From assembly GCF_000285595.1 (NCBI RefSeq), contig NZ_HE611064.1:119341-183340 (forward strand): a stretch of DNA of 64,000 nt, in the 5' to 3' direction. Source of the stretch: Kurthia senegalensis. Lineage in GTDB: Bacteria; Bacillota; Bacilli; Bacillales_A; Planococcaceae. The notes under the pieces were generated by a model, which worked only from the letters and a program-made list of their open reading frames with translations, ran no database searches and was not told the DNA's origin. Below, piece by piece: positions 39,031 through 47,079 of the stretch (positions are counted from its first letter, which is position 1; every line of letters starts with the position of its first letter). Position numbers and translations under genes: made by a program.

Positions 39031-39167
39031 AAAGAGACTGGGACAAAACACGTCATTTTTCTTTTTTAGCGTTCGCAACGAAAAACCGGAACCGCGCCAC
39101 AGCGCGATTCCGGTTTTTCTTATGCTCATATGAGAGGTGATTTCTACACGTATGTCCCAGCCTCTTT
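39031..39167. repeat. Nested palindromic intergenic element with GGGACA ends
   Basis: Outer arms AAAGAGACTGGGACA (from 39031) and TGTCCCAGCCTCTTT (to 39167) face each other. Inside is a strong hairpin, AAAAACCGGAA/TTCCGGTTTTT plus CGCGC/GCGCG with loop CACA (39081-39118). It fills the gap between convergent genes and can terminate both. Elements with TGGGACA ends recur between genes in many Firmicutes; I found only one full copy here. Confidence 0.7.
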
Positions 39168-39170
39168 GTT

Positions 39171-39653
39171 TTAAAGTGATTTCACTAAGTTATACCATAC
39201 TTCTCCCGCATGCTGAGAATCTGATATGCCTTCATTCACATACCCTAACTTTTCATAATACGATACTAAATGGGTTAAGCACGTCAAAGAAATCGCTTCA
39301 CGTTGTTGTCGTGTGGCTACGTCTTCTAATTGCTCCATTAGTTTTTGACCAACACCTAATTTTCGATAAGCTGGATCGACTGCTAAACTTAGTATACTTT
39401 GGATACCGCCTATTGCCAGGTTATTCGTCAAGGTTTCAAACTGATCGTCCGTTATGTAGCGCTTCGTCATAACATTCCCTACGACAAAACCAATTACCTG
39501 ATGTTCATGCTCAGCAATTAAAAAGCTGTCTGGAATCTTTTGAATACGTTCTGCCATAGCAGCTTCTGAAGCCGCTTCCTCTACAGAAAAGCCTCGTCGT
39601 TCGATTTCCATAATAGAAGATAAATCTTTTTTCATCACTTCTCGAATCATCAT
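39171..39653 (-). CDS. GNAT-family N-acetyltransferase
   Basis: About 160 residues. GNAT fold with acetyl-CoA loop VDPAYRKLGVGQKLMEQL (about residues 93-110) and the C-terminal YYEKLGYVNEG motif. The start is one of two adjacent ATGs (39653 or 39650) right after the stop of the P-loop gene, consistent with coupled translation. The part of the open frame before them has no support. Substrate unknown. Confidence 0.85.
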   Translation of the reverse strand: MMIREVMKKDLSSIMEIERRGFSVEEAASEAAMAERIQKIPDSFLIAEHEHQVIGFVVGNVMTKRYITDDQFETLTNNLAIGGIQSILSLAVDPAYRKLGVGQKLMEQLEDVATRQQREAISLTCLTHLVSYYEKLGYVNEGISDSQHAGEVWYNLVKSL

Positions 39654-39654
39654 A

Positions 39655-40462
39655 CTATGCTTCTTCTCCTCGTACCACTTCAATAAGATGGAGTGTAAAA
39701 TTATCAAACTGTAAATCAAATCGCTCATTCATAAGTGCTACAACTTCCTTTTGTGTTTCAGTTAACAAAGGCCCTAATTGATGATGAAGTGGAATACAAA
39801 TAGCTACATAAACACGTAATGAAGGCAGCGGTAATAAATTAAACTGTAAATCTCGGATAGTTACGTACGGATTTCTTTCAATAATTTCTCGAAATTCGTT
39901 CGGCATTTGTTGAATGTCGATCGTCGTTTGTGCTTGATGAAAATCCGGTTGTACAATCGTCGTTTCGCCAATTTTTTCGCTTTTTAACGTAAAAATTTCC
40001 ATCCCTTTTCGAATGAGGCGGCTAAAAAAGTTTTGTTCGATTTGTTGCATCGGTACAGGCATCGTATGTTGTCCTGCAACATGACGCATAAAACGTGCTA
40101 AGCGAATTTCGGTTTGTGTACGAATGCTATCAATTGAAATGATTTCTGTAATTTCCACCTGTAATTTTTCAGCAATTTTTTTAAGCATTTTTTCAGACGT
40201 ACCAATAATGAGTAACTTTTTCGGTTTCGTTTCAGCAATAGCGCGTTGCACTTCTACCGCATGTGCCTCTTCTGTAAAAATAGCACGTTTCACCGCTTTA
40301 ATCGTATTTTTTCAAACTTTGCGGACGTACCTGCTTGTTTTTCCCTTTATAAATATAAAGACCATCATCAATAATACCTTCAATTTGATGCTCATATGCA
40401 TAGCCTAACGCAGCTGTACTTTTCCCTGTTCCACTCGGTCCATTTAATGCATAAACAATCAT
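39655..40462 (-). CDS. P-loop NTPase of unknown function (two frameshifts as read)
   Basis: The N-terminus begins at an ATG (40462) that overlaps the HAD gene's stop as ATGA, and carries a Walker A motif NGPSGTGKSTAAL (residues 7-19) followed by IIDDGLYIYKGKNKQAG. The frame breaks at a 5-base T run (40338-40342) and a 6-base T run (40307-40312). One extra base at each restores a continuous 269-residue protein ending HLIEVVRGEEA. The long C-terminal part (FTEEAHAVEV onward) is soluble and not recognisable to me. It sits between a HAD phosphatase and a GNAT enzyme in a tightly packed unit. Confidence 0.75.
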
Positions 40463-41289
40463 CGTTCCTCACCTAAAATATATCGTTTCAACGCATGTGC
40501 TACACCGTTCTCTGCATTAGATTTCGTAACAAAAACGGCTAAATCTTTCACTTCTGTTACGGCATTTCCCATCGCAATTGGGACACCCGCAAACGTTAAC
40601 ATCGAAATATCGTTTAATTGATCCCCAATCGCTAACACTTGGTGCTGTTGTAATTTCAACCGTTTCGATAATTGTTTCAACCCAACACCTTTATTCGCCG
40701 TTTTCGCATTCACTTCCATATTTTGAAGGAATGAACTCGTCACCGCATATCCTTTCGCTACACAAGCATCCCATGCTTCTTGGCGATCTTCTGCCGATGT
40801 AAAAAACAAGTTAAACTTATCGATTGGTTTTTGTAATAGTTCCATAAACGTATGGATATTTTCAACCGTATGACGCGTCGATAAAATATAATCAACGAAC
40901 GGTCCTGCACCGTACTTTTCTAGTTGTTGATATACGCTTTCTTGTATGAAAATTTCACCATCTACGTACACTTCAATACGCATATCATATTTTTTTAAAA
41001 TGGACATAACGTCCATCGCATTTTCATATGGAATTGTATTTTCAAACAACTTTTCACCTGTTTGATTGTCCCAACAAGCAGCGCCATTTCCTGTAATCAA
41101 ATACGGAATATACTTTAATTGTTTGCGTTCACTTTCTAATTCACTCAATGTTCGACCTGTACAAATACAAACCGCTACATTTTTTAATAAAACACGTTCA
41201 ATTGTTTGTTTCGTTTCTTCAGCAATCGTTAAATCGGGCAATAATGTCGTCCCATCCATATCGAGTGCTACTAATTGAATTTGTTGCAT
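40459..41289 (-). CDS. HAD-superfamily phosphatase, Cof family
   Basis: 276 residues. HAD motif I ALDMDGTTLLP (Asp 10 and 12), motif II CICTGRT, motif III Lys in KTANKGVGLKQL and motif IV IGDQLNDISML. A C2-type cap gives the Cof/YidA subfamily, which dephosphorylates sugar phosphates or flavin intermediates. It is the first gene of the HAD/P-loop/GNAT set, overlapping the next gene by four bases. Confidence 0.92.
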   Translation of the reverse strand: MQQIQLVALDMDGTTLLPDLTIAEETKQTIERVLLKNVAVCICTGRTLSELESERKQLKYIPYLITGNGAACWDNQTGEKLFENTIPYENAMDVMSILKKYDMRIEVYVDGEIFIQESVYQQLEKYGAGPFVDYILSTRHTVENIHTFMELLQKPIDKFNLFFTSAEDRQEAWDACVAKGYAVTSSFLQNMEVNAKTANKGVGLKQLSKRLKLQQHQVLAIGDQLNDISMLTFAGVPIAMGNAVTEVKDLAVFVTKSNAENGVAHALKRYILGEER

Positions 41290-41307
41290 GTTACACCATC
41301 CTTTTCA

Positions 41308-42321
41308 CTACAAATATGCGCGGAACAATACCCCACAAATAACGGTCCATAATAAAAAGAGCGTTATTTGTAATTTTTTAGACATGACCATCAAAGCGAT
41401 AAACTCTCTCGTAAAAGCATTCGGCAAATAATAACTAGCTGTCGGTGAGCCAACACCTTGTGCTCGCAACTTCACTTTTCTTGCGTATAAGCTTGCCCGG
41501 AATACGTGAAAATTATTCGACACGAACAATCCTTTTTTATCTGGGCACTGTTGATCAATAATCTTTTTTGAAAACAAGAAATTTTGATACGTATTAACCG
41601 ATTGATCTTCAATGAACAAGCGACTTTCTACTAAATCTTTATGATGCTCCATAGCGTACGCTTTCATTGCAAATCCTTCAGAAACGAGTTCGTCTGAACC
41701 TTGTCCTCCTGAAAAAATAAGCACAGCCTCAGGATTTTTCCGCCAAATATCCACTGCTTTATTAATTCTACTCGCAAGAAGTGGCGGCACTTTTTTACCA
41801 ATCAACCCTGAACCAAGCACTACAATGTATGCTGGCTTGTACGTTACTTTTCTAAAATGATACAAAATGGCGTATACGGTCGTACTCGTAAATAAATACA
41901 ACACATATAACAACATACAAGCAAAATAAAGGAATAGGATTTCTTGCGCCGCGGAAGCGTTTCCTACGAATCGAGAAATATAATACCAGACGACCATTCC
42001 GATCATCGCTACACCGAATGCGCTAAATAATAAATTTTTTAATCGGCGACCTTCTTTTTCCAATAATATTTTACTACTAAAAAATGTTAAACTGCTTAAT
42101 ATTAATAACGTAATTGGAATAATAGCAAAAAACAATAAATAATAAAATTGTGCGACTCGTGGTGATTCTTTCGTAACATCAGGCAATATATACACTAAGG
42201 CAACTGTCAAAATCATTGCCATTGTCAAACCGAGAATGTACACATTTATAAAACGTCTCGGTTCGATAACATATACGAATATCGTCAGTGCTACAAAAAA
42301 TGAAATGATAATCCAAATCAA
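41308..42321 (-). CDS. YdcF-like DUF218 membrane protein
   Basis: About 337 residues. Four N-terminal membrane helices, then the DUF218/SanA-ElyC domain: YIVVLGSGLIGKKVPPLLASR, FSGGQGSDE, IEDQSVNTYQNFLFS and SNNFHVFRASLYA, then a C-terminal helix. ElyC/SanA relatives affect cell-envelope polymer synthesis, but the reaction is unknown. The open frame starts at a TTG (42336) inside the site GGGAGGG; the TTG at 42321, six bases past that site, is the better start. Confidence 0.87.
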   Translation of the reverse strand: MIWIIISFFVALTIFVYVIEPRRFINVYILGLTMAMILTVALVYILPDVTKESPRVAQFYYLLFFAIIPITLLILSSLTFFSSKILLEKEGRRLKNLLFSAFGVAMIGMVVWYYISRFVGNASAAQEILFLYFACMLLYVLYLFTSTTVYAILYHFRKVTYKPAYIVVLGSGLIGKKVPPLLASRINKAVDIWRKNPEAVLIFSGGQGSDELVSEGFAMKAYAMEHHKDLVESRLFIEDQSVNTYQNFLFSKKIIDQQCPDKKGLFVSNNFHVFRASLYARKVKLRAQGVGSPTASYYLPNAFTREFIALMVMSKKLQITLFLLWTVICGVLFRAYL

Positions 42322-42352
42322 ATTGATCCCTCCCAATCATTGTATTCCCTAA

Positions 42353-42583
42353 CTATTCAAATGTATGTGTTTTTATTTTCTTTTCTAACGATTCGTAGAC
42401 GAACTGTCTACACGCTTCACTTAACGTCGTTTTCTTCGGATGAATAATGTCCCCGTATGGAATATTTCCTACGATACGAACCATCCCTTTATGCGTTGTC
42501 GCTTGTGCTACATCACGTACTTGGAATGTAACAAATACGGTCTGTCCATTTTTCACATAATCTAGTATCGAAAATTCAAACAT
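42353..42583 (-). CDS. Small protein of unknown function
   Basis: 76 residues, soluble, mixed alpha/beta composition (starts MFEFSILDYVKNGQTVFVTF). A ribosome binding site (AAGGAG) lies nine bases before the ATG. It lies between the membrane-protein gene and the DUF218 gene and may be cotranscribed with the latter. Family not recognised. Confidence 0.7.
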   Translation of the reverse strand: MFEFSILDYVKNGQTVFVTFQVRDVAQATTHKGMVRIVGNIPYGDIIHPKKTTLSEACRQFVYESLEKKIKTHTFE

Positions 42584-42610
42584 CTATTTCACTCCTTTAG
42601 AACAATAAAA

Positions 42611-42625
42611 CCGCGAAGATCGCGG
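42611..42625 (-). terminator. Terminator after the small membrane-protein gene
   Basis: CCGCGA/TCGCGG six-base stem with a three-base loop followed by TTTTATT on the minus strand. Confidence 0.75.
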
Positions 42626-42635
42626 CTTCAACAAG

Positions 42636-43035
42636 TTATTTTTTTGTTTTCTTTAATTGTTCTTCTATTTCTTTTTCTCGTGCCACTTGTTGTTTCGCAC
42701 GTTTATATTGCATTCGAAGTTGGAACACACTCACAATTAATACAATGATAAAAATCGGTTCCGTCGGTTTTAATCCTACTGCAGATTGTCCACCGAACAT
42801 CGGCATTAAAACAATCAATGCTAAGATGAATACGATGACGCGTAACTGCATCCAAAAATTTTGAATTAACGAAATTTTCTTTTCTGGATAAAAACAAACA
42901 ATTAAAGCAATCACAATTACTATGTAAAAAGGCGTTGATGGTATGCTTTGCCAAATAGCCAAATCATGAAATTGATCTCGTAATAAGACGATAAAAAATT
43001 AGTAACAATGCGATACTTTCTTTCAAAACTTTCAC
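42636..43035 (-). CDS. Small membrane protein of unknown function (frameshift near the N-terminus)
   Basis: The open frame reads 108 residues (AIWQSIPSTPFYIVI.. to ..EEQLKKTKK) from a TTG without a ribosome binding site. Upstream, a GTG at 43035 has an excellent site (GGAGGGG), and the frame MKVLKESIALLLIF joins the main frame if the 6-base A run at 42993-42998 is one base shorter (or two longer). The corrected protein is about 132 residues with about four hydrophobic helices and a charged coiled-coil tail. Family not recognised. The DNA from 43036 to 43292 upstream of it shows no gene. Confidence 0.65.
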
Positions 43036-43292
43036 ATATATCCCCTCCAAGTTTTAAGAATAGCAAACTCCCTTCCGGATTGCTATACAGAGGAATGAAA
43101 ATAACACAATTGTTCCATAAAATACGTTCCAGAGTGGATACGTACATTTTTTGCATACAAAAAAGGAAGCGCCCGTCAAATTCCACTTAAAAGAAGTTTC
43201 TTTTTCACTGTCTCACTTTCGTGGGTCAGTTTCTATATCGATACTGTCTTTGTTCGAAGTCGAAGATGTAGTTTCTGTAAAAAATAAGACAA

Positions 43293-43330
43293 AAAGAGCT
43301 GCTAGAATATTAACATCATAGCAGCTCTTT
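43293..43330 (-). terminator. Terminator of the LCP gene
   Basis: AAAGAGCTGCTA/TAGCAGCTCTTT hairpin with a T run on the minus strand, about 40 bases after the stop. AAAGAGACTGGACAAAC between the stop and the hairpin resembles one arm of the repeat at 39031. Confidence 0.9.
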
Positions 43331-43368
43331 TATTTAACTGATAGTTTGTCCAGTCTCTTTATTTTCTA

Positions 43369-44391
43369 TTATTGTTTATTGATTGTCGTCGTATGATCTA
43401 ATAAATAAGAATTTTCATAGTTAACTTCTGTATCTACAGGTAAACTTAATTGTTTTTGCAGTTCTTGACGTACAGATAATACACTATCTTGTTTCAATTT
43501 ATAGTAATATGTTCCAGTCGTCATATCGTCATAGCCATCTAATGATAAATTCGTAATAGACGGCTTACCATTTTGAACATAAGCAAACAATGATTTCATC
43601 GTGTCAAATGACATATTAGTCGTCATATTATCACCGATTGCGGTAATAAGGCTGCTATATTTTGTCATCGACGTTGCTTCTGTCGCTTTGCTTACAATGG
43701 ATTCTAAAATCATTTGTTGACGTTTCCCACGTTCAATATCGCTATCTTGGTGACGTGTTCTCGCAACAGCAAGTGCTTCTCGTCCATCAACTGTCTGAAC
43801 ACCTTTTTTAAGGTTTACTGTTCGCTTATCATTTTCATCTAATTCTTTCATATCATACGGTACATCTACTTCGATACCATCTAGCGCATTTACGACATCA
43901 ATAAACGCATTAAAATTCACTTCTACGTAATAATCAACCGGTACATTTAATAAATTTTGTACAGTATCAATCGTACTATCAATCCCACCGAAAGCATGTG
44001 CATGATTTATTTTCGTCGCATATTGCACACTTGGAATATACGTATAAGAATCTCGAGGAATGCTTAATAGCTTAATCGTTTTGTCTTCATTGTTTAGCGT
44101 AGCAAGCATTAAAGCATCCGATCTTGCATGACTTGAGCCTTGCCCACGTTCTTCGCTATCATCAATTCCGACAATTAGAATAGATAAATCATCTGTTAAT
44201 GGCTCCACTTTTTCTTCACGCATAGAAGATTTCACATCGCGTGATGAATCATATGACTTGGCAACGGTTTGTTCACTTTTTTCATACAAATAATAAGCAT
44301 ATCCCCCAATAACAGATAAACCCATTACGAGCAAGCAACTAAGCGTCAATATGACGCCTTTAAACTTTTTCTTTTTCTTCCTCTTTTTCAT
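43369..44391 (-). CDS. LytR-CpsA-Psr (LCP) family cell-wall transferase
   Basis: 340 residues. A Lys-rich cytoplasmic start (MKKRKKKKKFKG), one membrane anchor (VILTLSCLLVMGLSVIGGYAY), then the extracellular LCP domain: LIVGIDDSEERGQGSSHARSD, LLSIPRDSYTYIP with catalytic Arg/Asp, KINHAHAFGG and the substrate-binding ARTRHQDSDIERGKRQQ. LCP enzymes attach wall teichoic acid or other glycopolymers to peptidoglycan. It is monocistronic with its own terminator. Confidence 0.94.
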   Translation of the reverse strand: MKKRKKKKKFKGVILTLSCLLVMGLSVIGGYAYYLYEKSEQTVAKSYDSSRDVKSSMREEKVEPLTDDLSILIVGIDDSEERGQGSSHARSDALMLATLNNEDKTIKLLSIPRDSYTYIPSVQYATKINHAHAFGGIDSTIDTVQNLLNVPVDYYVEVNFNAFIDVVNALDGIEVDVPYDMKELDENDKRTVNLKKGVQTVDGREALAVARTRHQDSDIERGKRQQMILESIVSKATEATSMTKYSSLITAIGDNMTTNMSFDTMKSLFAYVQNGKPSITNLSLDGYDDMTTGTYYYKLKQDSVLSVRQELQKQLSLPVDTEVNYENSYLLDHTTTINKQ

Positions 44392-44476
44392 ATTCCATGC
44401 TCCCTTATATATAAGTAGTTAATTCGATTGTATTCTAGCTATTAGACGTCCCTATATTGTGAAAGTTTCATAATAA

Positions 44477-44504
44477 AACGACACATACGAAAGTACGTGT
44501 CGTT
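44477..44504 (-). terminator. Terminator of the short 44.5-kb transcription unit
   Basis: AACGACACATAC/GTACGTGTCGTT stem followed by TTTTATTA on the minus strand. No T run follows directly in the plus direction. Confidence 0.75.
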
Positions 44505-44510
44505 CGATCG

Positions 44511-44618
44511 TTATTTTTTGATTATACCATTTTTTTCATTATAAAACGGAATAAATCTCCATTTATTATAATATTTGACTTCCTCATCTTTTCGAATAGT
44601 CGTCCATACACGGTACAT
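44511..44618 (-). CDS. Possible 35-residue protein in a short transcription unit
   Basis: ATG at 44618, then MYRVWTTIRKDEEV, an aromatic stretch (KYYNKWRFIPFYN) and a Lys-rich end, stop TAA at 44511. Composition and codon use look like protein rather than noise, and the unit has its own promoter and terminator. Against it: there is no good ribosome binding site before the ATG, and the frame is open five more codons upstream to a TAA. It could be the tail of a degraded gene, or the RNA itself could be the product. Confidence 0.4.
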   Translation of the reverse strand: MYRVWTTIRKDEEVKYYNKWRFIPFYNEKNGIIKK

Positions 44619-44655
44619 AAAACGTCGAAGTAGTTAATTTTTAACCTGTTTTACG

Positions 44656-44684
44656 ATTATAAAACGTTTTTCACTTATATACAA
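44656..44684 (-). promoter_or_regulatory. Promoter of the short 44.5-kb unit
   Basis: TTGTAT (44679-44684) and a consensus TATAAT (44656-44661) with a 17-base spacer on the minus strand. It would start an RNA of about 170 nt that ends at the 44477 hairpin. Confidence 0.65.
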
Positions 44685-44738
44685 CATTTGATTCATTTGT
44701 ATAGAGCAAATGACTTAAGTATTTTTGAAATCGATTCA

Positions 44739-45263
44739 TTAAGAACCGATGTATAAAATCGTTTGAGCGATTGCAATATAAAAGGCAGCATATTGAATCG
44801 GTGCTGCTTCAAAAATTTCTAATTGTAATTCAAATTCATCATTTTGTTCGTTAAAATGCGCAAGCCATCTTGCGTATTCCACATCTTCATATTCAAAAAC
44901 AGACCAATCGTCCATTTCTTTATGAAGATTCATGACGATTGTGCCATTCGTAATTCTTAAATCTGGAATTAAATCTCGCCATCCTACGTAACCAATTTCA
45001 AAAGGAGTATATCCTTCTAAGTCTGCACGGTAATAAATGCGACCTTTTCGAGAAATTTTTTTGCATTTCGCAATCGGTTCTCCATCTATTTCTGCAACGT
45101 GTAGAACAAAATATTTATGATCCATCGCTGCATTCATCCATTTTGTCACACTATTTTTAAACGTTCTTTGGCAATAGCCTACCGCTTGATCTTGGTCATT
45201 TAATACGATACATTTCGGTGTTTTCGTAATCGTATTCGGATGTTTGTATGTATACGTTCTCAT
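44739..45263 (-). CDS. Protein of unknown function, possibly tubby/LURP-one-like
   Basis: About 174 residues, soluble, beta-rich. It begins MRTYTYKHPNTITKTPK and contains short strands such as YFVLHVAEIDG, RIYYRADLEGY and FELQLEIFEAA. The opening YTYKHP..TKTPK..VLNDQDQAVGYCQR reminds me of the tubby C-terminal/LURP-one-like barrel proteins of Bacillus, but I am not sure. AAGGAGG precedes the ATG at 45263; the longer frame to 45302 crosses a terminator. Confidence 0.65.
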   Translation of the reverse strand: MRTYTYKHPNTITKTPKCIVLNDQDQAVGYCQRTFKNSVTKWMNAAMDHKYFVLHVAEIDGEPIAKCKKISRKGRIYYRADLEGYTPFEIGYVGWRDLIPDLRITNGTIVMNLHKEMDDWSVFEYEDVEYARWLAHFNEQNDEFELQLEIFEAAPIQYAAFYIAIAQTILYIGS

Positions 45264-45289
45264 CGCTAATCCTCCTTTACATATAAAAA

Positions 45290-45339
45290 CACCTATCACC
45301 AAAGCTTCATATGTTCCAAAAAAGCGTCAGCAATAGGTG
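45290..45339 (-). terminator. Terminator after the CoxG-like gene
   Basis: CACCTAT/ATAGGTG arms with a long loop, then TTTTTATAT on the minus strand. Confidence 0.65.
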
Positions 45340-45352
45340 CATTCATTACTCA

Positions 45353-45793
45353 TTATGCATTTTGAATTTTTGTTACGACACGTCCAGCTAATTTTTCAGC
45401 TGCTAATGGTAAAGCAATTTTGAAAATCGGATTCAATGCAACGCCTGCAATGCCGCCCGCTTTCAATTCTAAATTCATCGTCATATTTGTTGTAGTTGCT
45501 GAAACAGGTGTTGCTTCAAAATAACCAGCACCTGTAAATTTATCGCTAAGACCTTGCAAAACAAAACCAATTTTTGAAGGTTCTTCCCAATCGGTAATAT
45601 CAATTTGCACTTCGACCGTTTTCGTCATTCCTGCAACTGTTCCAGAAAACGTCCAAGTCGATTGTTTATCATTTAGCATCGTATGTTTACGATATCCTGG
45701 TACGAGAGAAGCCCAATTTTCGATATTAGATACGAATTGCCATACTTTTTCATTTGGAGCTGTAATATTCGTTTTGTACGTTGTTGTTGCCAT
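45353..45793 (-). CDS. CoxG/SRPBCC-family protein
   Basis: 146 residues. Starts MATTTYKTNITAPNEKVWQFV, the START/SRPBCC opening strand and helix, with W-x-x-L-V-P-G-Y-R and a C-terminal long helix (PLAAEKLAGRVV). Matches the carbon monoxide dehydrogenase subunit G-like family, whose members bind hydrophobic ligands or act in membrane recruitment. No CO dehydrogenase genes are present, so the name should not be read as function. It follows proA by 32 bases and may share its transcript. Confidence 0.85.
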   Translation of the reverse strand: MATTTYKTNITAPNEKVWQFVSNIENWASLVPGYRKHTMLNDKQSTWTFSGTVAGMTKTVEVQIDITDWEEPSKIGFVLQGLSDKFTGAGYFEATPVSATTTNMTMNLELKAGGIAGVALNPIFKIALPLAAEKLAGRVVTKIQNA

Positions 45794-45825
45794 TGTCCGT
45801 CACTACTTTCTTCTAATTAAATATT

Positions 45826-47076
45826 TTATGAGCGAATTTGTCCTGTTCCTTCAATCCAAACTTTCGTTGAAGTAAGTGCAGGTAACCCCATTGGGCCACG
45901 AGCATGTAGTTTTTGTGTGCTTATGCCGATTTCTGCTCCATAACCAAATTCAAAACCGTCTGTAAAACGCGTTGAAGCATTGTGATAAACTGCTGCAGCG
46001 TCTACCATACGTTGGAAGCGCGTTGCACGTTCTTTATGCGGTGTAATAATCGCTTCAGAATGTTTCGTCCCATACGTATTAATATGACGAATTGCTTCGT
46101 CTAGGGTTGCCACTATTTTGACAGATAGTTCTGCTTCTAAATATTCTGTGCCCCAGTCTTCTTCTGTCGCTTTTAAAATACGATCGGGTGCTACTGCAGA
46201 AACCAGTTCATCTCCGTGAATCGTAATATTTTTAGCTAATAAAAATTCCATCAATGTATGTCCATAATGCGTGAACCAATCTTTATGAATAAGTAAGCTC
46301 TCCGCTGCGTTACAAACGGAAGGTCTTTGTAATTTTGCATTTTCAACAATACGCTCAACCATTGATAACTCAGCATCTTCGTCAATATAAATATGACAGT
46401 TTCCAGCGCCAGTTTCAAGTACGGGCACACTTGCTTCACGAATAACCATCTCGATGAACTTTTTGCCACCTCTAGGAATTAAAACGTCTAAATATTCTGT
46501 TAAGTGGAACAAATCACTCGCTGTTTCACGGCTCGTATCTTCAATTAATTGAATGGCATCAATGGGTAAAGTAGACTGTTCTAATGCACGATGAATCGAA
46601 TTAACAATCGCTATATTAGAATGTTTTGCTGAAGAGGATCCTCTTAATATAACCGCATTTCCCGTTTTGAGTGCCAACGTTGCTGCATCAACTGTGACGT
46701 TCGGTCTTGCTTCATAAATCATCGCAATGACGCCAAGTGGTACGCGTCGCTTTTCAATATGAAGACCATTTTCTTTATCGATCGTCTCCAACACTTCTCC
46801 AACAGGATCTTCTAATTCAATCAATTGTAAAATGCTATCGTGCATCGCTTCGATACGTTCAGCCGTTAATAAAATACGATCTAATACGGACTGACTCAAT
46901 CCAACTTGTGCCCCTAATGTCATATCTTCATTATTTGCATCAATAATTTCGACCGTATCTCGTTTCAATTGTTCTGCAATAAGTCTCAGTGCATTATTTT
47001 TTTCCTCTGATGTTTTTTCATTCATCATATAACTTGCTTGTTTTGCGAGTGCCCCTTTTTCGTGTACTTCTGACAT
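45826..47076 (-). CDS. proA: Glutamate-5-semialdehyde dehydrogenase (gamma-glutamyl phosphate reductase)
   Basis: 416 residues, aldehyde dehydrogenase superfamily. Landmarks: [26 protein letters not shown] (start at about residue 117), the catalytic Cys in [12 protein letters not shown], and [20 protein letters not shown] near the C-terminus. It reduces gamma-glutamyl phosphate with NADPH in proline synthesis. It lies 3 bases after proB under the Pro T-box. Confidence 0.97.
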   Translation of the reverse strand: MSEVHEKGALAKQASYMMNEKTSEEKNNALRLIAEQLKRDTVEIIDANNEDMTLGAQVGLSQSVLDRILLTAERIEAMHDSILQLIELEDPVGEVLETIDKENGLHIEKRRVPLGVIAMIYEARPNVTVDAATLALKTGNAVILRGSSSAKHSNIAIVNSIHRALEQSTLPIDAIQLIEDTSRETASDLFHLTEYLDVLIPRGGKKFIEMVIREASVPVLETGAGNCHIYIDEDAELSMVERIVENAKLQRPSVCNAAESLLIHKDWFTHYGHTLMEFLLAKNITIHGDELVSAVAPDRILKATEEDWGTEYLEAELSVKIVATLDEAIRHINTYGTKHSEAIITPHKERATRFQRMVDAAAVYHNASTRFTDGFEFGYGAEIGISTQKLHARGPMGLPALTSTKVWIEGTGQIRS

Positions 47077-47079
47077 AGT

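Noticed and set aside
43036-43292. 88-residue minus-strand open frame between the LCP and membrane genes
   Set aside because: It runs through the ribosome binding site and start of the membrane gene in a different frame and has no site of its own.
45353-45793. CO dehydrogenase subunit
   Set aside because: CoxG-like fold only. No CO dehydrogenase genes are present, and SRPBCC proteins have many roles.
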